From NCBI GenBank assembly GCA_017512425.1, contig JAFWGI010000005.1, positions 124,001 to 188,000 on the forward strand: a stretch of 64,000 nucleotides of DNA. Direction: 5' to 3'. The notes beneath the pieces are model-generated. The model searched no databases, was not told the DNA's origin, and saw nothing but the letters and a program-made list of their open reading frames with translations. Shown one piece after another: positions 58,200-64,000 of the stretch. Position 1 is the stretch's first letter. Each line of letters opens with the position of its first letter. A program made the translations under genes and the position numbers. The DNA comes from Hyphomicrobium sp. (GTDB lineage: Bacteria > Pseudomonadota > Alphaproteobacteria > Rhizobiales > Hyphomicrobiaceae).

Positions 58200-58253
58200 C
58201 GGATCGCCGAAGCTCCGGCCTATGGTCGGCGGCAAACACAGGGAGACCGACGT

Positions 58254-58853
58254 TTGGCGCGGCCCGACAATGAACCGTTTGACGAAACCGACACGCGCAT
58301 GCCGCCGGACCCATTTGCGGCGGTGCTGCCGGCGTTAGCTGCACTCGGTGCAATTTCGTCGATTGCCGCGATCAACTGGTCCGGCCAGGAAAAATCGGCG
58401 CGGACACGGTCGAAGCGAAAAACCGGCTCGAGCCTCCGCGATCTCGAAACCTGCTGCCTCGGTCTCGAAAGCATCTTTAAGCGCTTCCAACAGCACCCGA
58501 ACGTGTTCGCCGGAGGCGGCGGGCAAGCATCGGCGCCGATGAAGTTTGGCGTTCACGGACGTCGTATCCGTGCCGACGCGCAACGTCTCTATCTGCGCCT
58601 GATGAATGATATCGCGACCCACATCGTTCTGGCCGCGCAAAATGCTTTCGACGTCATGACCGCGATCGAGGATGGCGATATCAATGCCCCGGAAGAGGTT
58701 TTCTTTGCATTTGGCGAGCAGCAGGAGCGCCTAAACACGCTGATCCAGACGCGGGCGTCGCTACGCTCTGCGGTCGACGGCGGCGCTGAGATTTCCGAGC
58801 GGCTCACGAGCCTCGTGCGCGAACTGCGCAAATATCAGCTGAAAACTCCTTAG
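58254..58853 (+). CDS. Hypothetical helical protein between sdhA and sdhB
   Basis: A 199-residue protein I do not recognise. A hydrophobic segment around residues 22-42 (FAAVLPALAALGAISSIAAINW) may be a membrane anchor, and the rest is helical with coiled-coil-like stretches (EEVFFAFGEQQERLNTLIQTR, EISERLTSLVRELRKYQ). It has a basic linker near 48-58. The start is a TTG at 58254 with GGGAG about 9 nt upstream. It sits between the FkbM fragment and sdhB and is likely co-transcribed with sdh. Confidence 0.6.
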   Translation: MARPDNEPFDETDTRMPPDPFAAVLPALAALGAISSIAAINWSGQEKSARTRSKRKTGSSLRDLETCCLGLESIFKRFQQHPNVFAGGGGQASAPMKFGVHGRRIRADAQRLYLRLMNDIATHIVLAAQNAFDVMTAIEDGDINAPEEVFFAFGEQQERLNTLIQTRASLRSAVDGGAEISERLTSLVRELRKYQLKTP

Positions 58854-58969
58854 TTGGCGGCGCGAAGCGCCAAAGAACCGCATCGCTGAACCTTGGTGGG
58901 CGTTGACAGAATTAGGCCTTCAAGGTTCTGTGAAGTCTCAGAATTTGCGCGATTGGGCGAAAGCAGACA

Positions 58970-59749
58970 ATGGTTCAGCTGACACTTCCGAAGAATTCAA
59001 AAATCTCCGTCGGTAAAACCTGGAATAAGCCGGAAGGCGACGGCGACTGGAAAGAATTCAAAATTTATCGCTGGAATCCGGATGACGGCCTGAACCCGCG
59101 CCTCGATACGTTTTACGTTGATCGCTCTCAGTGCGGCCCGATGGTGCTCGATGCGCTGATTAAGATCAAAAGTGAAATCGATCCGACGTTGACGTTGCGC
59201 CGCTCGTGCCGCGAAGGCATCTGCGGATCGTGTGCCATGAACATCGACGGCACCAACACGCTCGCTTGCCTCAAGGGCATGGACGAGGTCGATGGCGCGG
59301 TGAAAGTTTATCCATTGCCGCACATGCAGGTGATTAAAGACCTCGTGCCGGATATGACGAATTTCTACGCTCAGCACCGGTCTATCGAGCCGTGGTTGAA
59401 GACCGACACCGCGACGCCGCCGACAGAATGGAAGCAGTCGCGCGGTGATCGAGAGAAGCTCGACGGGCTATACGAATGCATCTTGTGCGCATGCTGCTCG
59501 ACTTCTTGCCCAAGCTACTGGTGGAACTCCGACCGCTATCTTGGCCCGGCGATCCTGCTGCAAGCCTATCGCTGGGTCATCGACAGCCGTGATGAGGCAA
59601 CCGGCGAACGGCTGGATAATCTCGAAGATCCATTCCGTCTGTACCGCTGCCATACGATTATGAATTGCGCCAAAGCCTGCCCCAAAGGCTTGTCGCCGGC
59701 CAAAGCCATCGCCGAATTGAAGAAGCTTATGGTGGAACGCCGGGTATAG
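58970..59749 (+). CDS. sdhB: Succinate dehydrogenase iron-sulfur subunit
   Basis: Electron-transfer subunit of complex II, 259 residues. Cys motifs for three clusters are seen: [22 protein letters not shown] ([2Fe-2S]), [15 protein letters not shown] ([4Fe-4S]) and [17 protein letters not shown] ([3Fe-4S]). The start ATG is at 58970, 116 bases after the hypothetical gene. Confidence 0.97.
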   Translation: MVQLTLPKNSKISVGKTWNKPEGDGDWKEFKIYRWNPDDGLNPRLDTFYVDRSQCGPMVLDALIKIKSEIDPTLTLRRSCREGICGSCAMNIDGTNTLACLKGMDEVDGAVKVYPLPHMQVIKDLVPDMTNFYAQHRSIEPWLKTDTATPPTEWKQSRGDREKLDGLYECILCACCSTSCPSYWWNSDRYLGPAILLQAYRWVIDSRDEATGERLDNLEDPFRLYRCHTIMNCAKACPKGLSPAKAIAELKKLMVERRV

Positions 59750-59866
59750 GCCGCGGTCGCGGACTTGCCCGATATCGGCTGTGCCGATGCAACAAACCAG
59801 CGCGTGACACGTTGGACAGCCAGCCCTTTCGTCGTGGCACTTTTCTCGTGGAACGTGGGCAGCTGC

Positions 59867-60283
59867 ATGTTCGATCACCTGAGCTTGACCGTCTCAGATT
59901 TCGATAAGGCTTTGGCGTTTTATTCCGCCGCCTTGGCTCCGCTCGGCTATGGATGCGTGCAAATCATGGAACGCGGAGACCGCTCCGCTGGCTTTGGCCG
60001 TGGAAAAGCGCTGCAATTCTGGATTTCAGAAGGGGCGGATGCGAGTGGTCAGCTGCATTTTGCGTTTCAAGCCGAAGATCACAAAGCGGTCGATGCTTTT
60101 TATGCGGCCGCAATTGCGGCAGGCGGACGCTCTAACGGAGAGCCTGGCATTCGAGAGCGCCATCACGCCTCGTATTATGCCGCCTTCGTCCTCGACCCTG
60201 CAGGACATAACGTGGAAGTCGTATGCCATTTCCCCGGCAGGCTCGAAGATCAATTCGCCGATCCGGACGCAATCTCTGGCTGA
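59867..60283 (+). CDS. VOC-family (glyoxalase/bleomycin-resistance) protein
   Basis: A 138-residue vicinal-oxygen-chelate protein. MFDHLSLTVSDFDKALAFYSAALAPLGY is the typical N-terminal half, and YYAAFVLDPAGHNVEVVCH the C-terminal half with Glu/His metal-ligand candidates. The ATG at 59867 is preferred to an in-frame upstream start at 59765, because the first strand begins at MFDHLS. The substrate is unknown. Confidence 0.85.
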   Translation: MFDHLSLTVSDFDKALAFYSAALAPLGYGCVQIMERGDRSAGFGRGKALQFWISEGADASGQLHFAFQAEDHKAVDAFYAAAIAAGGRSNGEPGIRERHHASYYAAFVLDPAGHNVEVVCHFPGRLEDQFADPDAISG

Positions 60284-60290
60284 ATTCCAA

Positions 60291-60327
60291 TAAAAATGGC
60301 CGGTGGCGCATCACGCTACCACCGGCC
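60291..60327 (-). terminator. Terminator of the H1-like small gene
   Basis: GGCCGGTGG (60298-60306) and CCACCGGCC (60319-60327) form a perfect 9-bp stem with a 12-base loop. On the minus strand the stem is followed by ATTTTTATT (60297-60289), so it serves the H1-like gene. It overlaps the end of the VOC gene transcript without a T-run there. Confidence 0.8.
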
Positions 60328-60424
60328 CATATTCAATCCGTAAAGCGCTGATAAAAGCGCTCTCCGCCACATCGGTTGCCTCGCTGCCAGACTGCCCAGT
60401 CTGAGGCGGCGAGGTCAGACTGAT

Positions 60425-60553
60425 TTAGGCAGCTTTCTTCTTCTTCGCGACTGCCTTCTTGGCGGCCGGCTTACGGACGGTCTTCTTTGCGACTGCCTTC
60501 TTGGCGGCCGGCTTCTTACGCTTCGCTGCGGTCTTCGTTGCTGCTTTAGCCAT
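60425..60553 (-). CDS. 42-residue Lys/Ala-rich histone-H1-like protein
   Basis: A tiny gene of 42 codons. The protein is almost all Lys, Ala, Pro and Val with two copies of a KPAAKKAVAKK unit, the second followed by a run of lysines, resembling the C-terminal tails of histone H1 and of bacterial H1-like or AlgP-type DNA-binding proteins. The DNA has a matching direct repeat. The ATG at 60553 has AGGGAGA about 8 nt upstream, an excellent ribosome site, and a terminator ends the unit. It would bind DNA or RNA non-specifically; this is inference. Confidence 0.75.
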   Translation of the reverse strand: MAKAATKTAAKRKKPAAKKAVAKKTVRKPAAKKAVAKKKKAA

Positions 60554-60572
60554 TGGAATAGTCTCCCTCTAG

Positions 60573-60641
60573 AGTTCGAATCAGCTCGAACAATTTAACC
60601 ATGCGCAAGTTCGAATGATTTGTTGATCGATAAGTTCGAAT
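60573..60641. repeat. Three direct AGTTCGAAT repeats upstream of the H1-like gene
   Basis: AGTTCGAAT occurs at 60573-60581, 60608-60616 and 60633-60641, 35 and 25 bases apart. The first also pairs with TCGAAC (60586-60591), as GTTCGA/TCGAAC arms with a 6-base spacer. They lie just upstream of the small gene and could be an operator. Confidence 0.5.
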
Positions 60642-60712
60642 AGACGGCAAAAATCATGACTATTCATATCGCGCTGTTGCACGAATGCCGCAAAATATCT
60701 GTTTTTTAGGTG

Positions 60713-60846
60713 GCCAATTGCAATTGGCGTCGATTTGGCGGTGCGAAATGATCGCCAAATCGGACCTTCAATTCGTTAATTTGAATCGAAATGGCGTTGA
60801 TCTGACGTGCGCGAAATTGAATTGCGCATTCAATTGGGCAATTCAA
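60713..60846. repeat. Cluster of palindromes rich in AATTG between the GNAT and H1-like genes
   Basis: GCCAATTGCAATTGGC (60713-60728) is a perfect 16-bp palindrome. GATTTGGCG (60732-60740) and CGCCAAATC (60753-60761) form a 9-bp inverted repeat, and TTGAATTG (60817-60824) and CAATTCAA (60839-60846) an 8-bp one. The TGGCCAATT word is shared with the repeat at 7371-7379. No gene is seen in 60554-60853. Confidence 0.55.
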
Positions 60847-60853
60847 ATATCAA

Positions 60854-61441
60854 TCACGACATGCGGGATAGTCGCGTCTGCCAATCGAGCGCGGCTTGCA
60901 TGAAAACCATGCGGTCATCGAGATATTCGCCGGCATAGGACGCGTAGTCGGCCCGCTTCGGTATAATTTCGGCAACGATCGAGCCATCTTCGATTTGCAA
61001 GTCCGCACCGTAATGGCGGGCAATCGCTTGCATTTTAAGATTGTCGCGCAGGCAGACGAGAATGAGGTGCTTCAATCCACGATTGCGGGCCGCGCGAATA
61101 ATGCGTCCCATCAAGCGCGTGCCGATGCCTTGACCGCCGAATGGCCGTTCAACCGAAAAGGCGACTTCGGCCGTATGACCAAACGCCCTGCCGCTTTGGC
61201 GCAATTCTGCTATCGCGCGAATTTCGCCATCGCAAAAGTAGCCGAAGGTCAGGTTGCCGAGGTCCGCGCCGTGCAGCACGTAGCCGTGAATAAACTGATC
61301 GGAAACATCGTGCCCGAAGCGGCGGCGGCGCGCGTCGCCGTCGAGCCGCAGCAAGTGGCTTTCGATGAGATGCGTCTCGCTACGCAATACGCGCCGGATC
61401 GAGCCATGCGGCCGCTCCGGCACAGTGTCTTTGTCGTCCAT
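60854..61441 (-). CDS. GNAT-family N-acetyltransferase
   Basis: A 195-residue acetyltransferase. The acetyl-CoA loop RPFGGQGIGTRLMGRII (Q/RxxGxG/A type) follows AEVAFSVE, and the earlier RRRFGHDVSDQFIHGYV segment resembles GNAT domains fused to protein-lysine acetyltransferases, here free-standing. The acceptor is unknown; a protein or small amine are both possible. The start ATG is at 61441. Confidence 0.85.
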   Translation of the reverse strand: MDDKDTVPERPHGSIRRVLRSETHLIESHLLRLDGDARRRRFGHDVSDQFIHGYVLHGADLGNLTFGYFCDGEIRAIAELRQSGRAFGHTAEVAFSVERPFGGQGIGTRLMGRIIRAARNRGLKHLILVCLRDNLKMQAIARHYGADLQIEDGSIVAEIIPKRADYASYAGEYLDDRMVFMQAALDWQTRLSRMS

Positions 61442-61691
61442 CGTGTTTGCCCTCGTAGTCGTCAGCGCGCCGAGGCTGCGCCAACGTCTTCAATATGCAC
61501 GAGAAATGGTGGGCGATTGTGGCCCGACAGCAGGCGAGAATGCATGGCTGGTGCGCATTTGGAGCGCTGATCGCAGGTTTCCGCATGGAAGCAGCACAGC
61601 GCAGGTCAGCGGTGACATTCCGCCGCGCGATGGCAGCCGGCCGGCGACGCGGCGCAGTACCGCGCCGGCCAGAAATGTGGTCAACAGCGGC

Positions 61692-62789
61692 ATGGGCAAT
61701 ATCCTCCAACGCTACGATGAGCGCGTCGCATTAGGCGAGATCGAACCAGACGCGGCGCAACGCGCTGCGGCCAGCAGGCTGTGCGCACTCGATGCTGCAT
61801 TGACATCAAGTGCGGCCGACACTGGTCCGTTGAAACGCTTCTTCGGCAAGGTGCCTGAGCCGCCGCGCGGTCTTTACATTTTCGGCGCTGTCGGCCGCGG
61901 CAAGACGATGCTCATGGACCTCTTCTACGAAGAGACCGCGTTCGAGCCCAAGCGGCGATCGCACTTCCACGAATTCATGGCCGATGTGCACGAACGCATC
62001 GGCGTTGCGCGCGCAACAATTCCGGGCGATCCTATTCCGCACGTGGCCAAGGAGATCGCGCGCGATGCGCGCCTTTTATGCTTCGACGAGTTTCACGTCA
62101 CCGATATCGCAGATGCCATGATCCTGGGCCGCCTGTTTCAGGGGCTCTATTCCGCCGGCACGGTGATCGTCGCGACATCGAATGCGCACCCGGCGGCACT
62201 TTATAAAAATGGCCTCAACCGCCAGCTATTCTTGCCCTTCATCGACATGCTGCAGAGCCGGATGGAGGTCTTGGAGCTGCAGTCTGAAAAGGATTTCAGG
62301 CTCGACAAACTCGCCGGGGCGCAACTCTATTTCACGCCCAACGATGCGGCCGCCAAGCAAGCACTCGACGCGCATTGGGAGCGACTGACGGGGCATCATC
62401 CGGGAAAGCCGGTAACGCTCGACGTAAAGGGGCGCGCGGTGCGCGTGCCGATAGCGTCGATGGGCGTGGCACGCTTCAATTTCGCCGATCTTTGCGACGT
62501 GCCGCTCGGTGCGAATGACTATCTGCACATCGCACACGCTTTTCACACCATCATCATTGACGGCATTCCCGTCATGGACCCCAGCCGCCGGGACGTCGCG
62601 CGGCGCTTCATCAATATGATCGACGCTTTCTACGATACCCGCACCAGCTTGATCGCGTCTGCAGAAGCTGAGCCCGATGCGCTTTACCCCGCCGGCCACG
62701 GCGCCGATCTCTTTGAACGCACGGCATCGCGCCTGATGGAAATGCGCTCGGAAGGATACCTTCAGCGGCGTTCGGCGGCGGCCGTTTAG
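61692..62789 (+). CDS. zapE: AFG1-family ATPase ZapE
   Basis: Cell-division-associated AAA-like ATPase, 365 residues from the ATG at 61692. Walker A is GAVGRGKT (65-72), followed by MLMDLFYE and FHEFMADVHERI, typical of AFG1/ZapE. Walker B is LLCFDEFHVTDIADAMIL, with TSNAHPAALYKNGLNRQLFLPFI beyond. It precedes mdh, a common alphaproteobacterial order. An in-frame upstream start at 61365 would run over the GNAT gene and is rejected. Confidence 0.9.
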   Translation: MGNILQRYDERVALGEIEPDAAQRAAASRLCALDAALTSSAADTGPLKRFFGKVPEPPRGLYIFGAVGRGKTMLMDLFYEETAFEPKRRSHFHEFMADVHERIGVARATIPGDPIPHVAKEIARDARLLCFDEFHVTDIADAMILGRLFQGLYSAGTVIVATSNAHPAALYKNGLNRQLFLPFIDMLQSRMEVLELQSEKDFRLDKLAGAQLYFTPNDAAAKQALDAHWERLTGHHPGKPVTLDVKGRAVRVPIASMGVARFNFADLCDVPLGANDYLHIAHAFHTIIIDGIPVMDPSRRDVARRFINMIDAFYDTRTSLIASAEAEPDALYPAGHGADLFERTASRLMEMRSEGYLQRRSAAAV

Positions 62790-62872
62790 CGCCCGCGCGG
62801 CAGATGCCGTCCGTTGCTATCGGTGCGACTTTCGGCCGAGGAAATATGCTTGCGCTTGACTGCCCGAAGAAT

Positions 62873-63933
<1,061 letters not shown>

Positions 63934-63954
63934 TCCTCAAGGACTAGAATCTCC

Positions 63955-64000
63955 ATGAACATCCACGAATACCAAGCCAAGCAGCTCTATCGCGAGTACG
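63955..64000 (+). CDS. sucC: Succinyl-CoA synthetase beta subunit (start only)
   Basis: Only the first 15 codons lie inside the window, reading MNIHEYQAKQLYREY, the standard start of bacterial SucC. It begins 21 bases after the mdh stop, matching the usual mdh-sucC-sucD order. GGAC lies about 12 nt upstream. Confidence 0.9.
   Translation, partial: MNIHEYQAKQLYREY

Noticed and set aside
60685..60903. A 72-codon plus-strand frame across the palindromes
   Set aside because: It runs into the GNAT gene on the other strand, lacks a ribosome site and consists of translated repeats.

Overview
This window is a high-GC stretch of an alphaproteobacterial chromosome and looks like the origin-proximal region of a member of the Hyphomicrobiales (rhizobiales). 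A Hyphomicrobium-like or other methylotroph-like relative is plausible but not proven. The assignment rests on gene order: leuS-lptE-holA; mnmE-mnmG-rsmG-parA-parB; rho-hemJ-hemE facing a PEP-synthetase regulator followed by maf-aroE-coaE-dnaQ, with secB, fxsA, a Tim44-like gene, mltA and smr; acnA facing ccmABCDG; and sdhCDAB-zapE-mdh-sucC. No rRNA, tRNA, insertion sequence, prophage or CRISPR array was seen.

Layout. 1-2 kb: a GlcG/HbpS-like gene and a Fic-family gene, behind which lies a striking array of 13 TGTCGAT half-sites with strict helical phasing. 2-9.3 kb: leuS, lptE, holA, a PfkB kinase, a small AT-hook protein preceded by AATT-rich inverted repeats, then coaA and hisE. 9.5-15.4 kb: the leftward mnmE-mnmG-rsmG-parA-parB operon with two parS-like sites inside mnmE and rsmG. 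15.4-19 kb: a thioredoxin-fold DUF255 protein and a fatty-acid desaturase inserted between mnmE and rho. 19-22.2 kb: leftward hemE-hemJ-rho. 22.2-22.6 kb: a 431-bp gap that is the best oriC candidate by position. 22.6-34 kb: rightward housekeeping and envelope genes. 34-38.4 kb: an ABC exporter (YbbA/YbbP type) and a BAX-inhibitor family protein. 38.8-39.3 kb: a gene-free stretch with hairpins and a strong terminator, possibly a small RNA. 39.3-51 kb: M3 peptidase, DUF1223 protein, aconitase, cytochrome c maturation genes, carbonic anhydrase, NhaA and a pyridoxal kinase. 51-64 kb: a malyl-CoA lyase/thioesterase family gene and a mesaconyl-CoA hydratase (ethylmalonyl-CoA pathway), succinate dehydrogenase split by two unusual genes, a 42-aa histone-H1-like protein, a GNAT acetyltransferase, zapE, mdh and the start of sucC.

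How the genes work together. Most of the window is core replication, segregation, tRNA-modification, haem/cytochrome and TCA-cycle functions. Aconitase, succinate dehydrogenase, malate dehydrogenase and succinyl-CoA synthetase make up much of a TCA cycle, and the two C4/C5-acyl-CoA enzymes beside sdh suggest that acetyl-CoA is assimilated by the ethylmalonyl-CoA route. The less ordinary items are the phased operator array behind fic, the AT-hook protein with its palindromes, a Cu/Zn-SOD-like protein that has lost most metal ligands, a truncated FkbM-like fragment inside the sdh operon, and the tiny H1-like gene.
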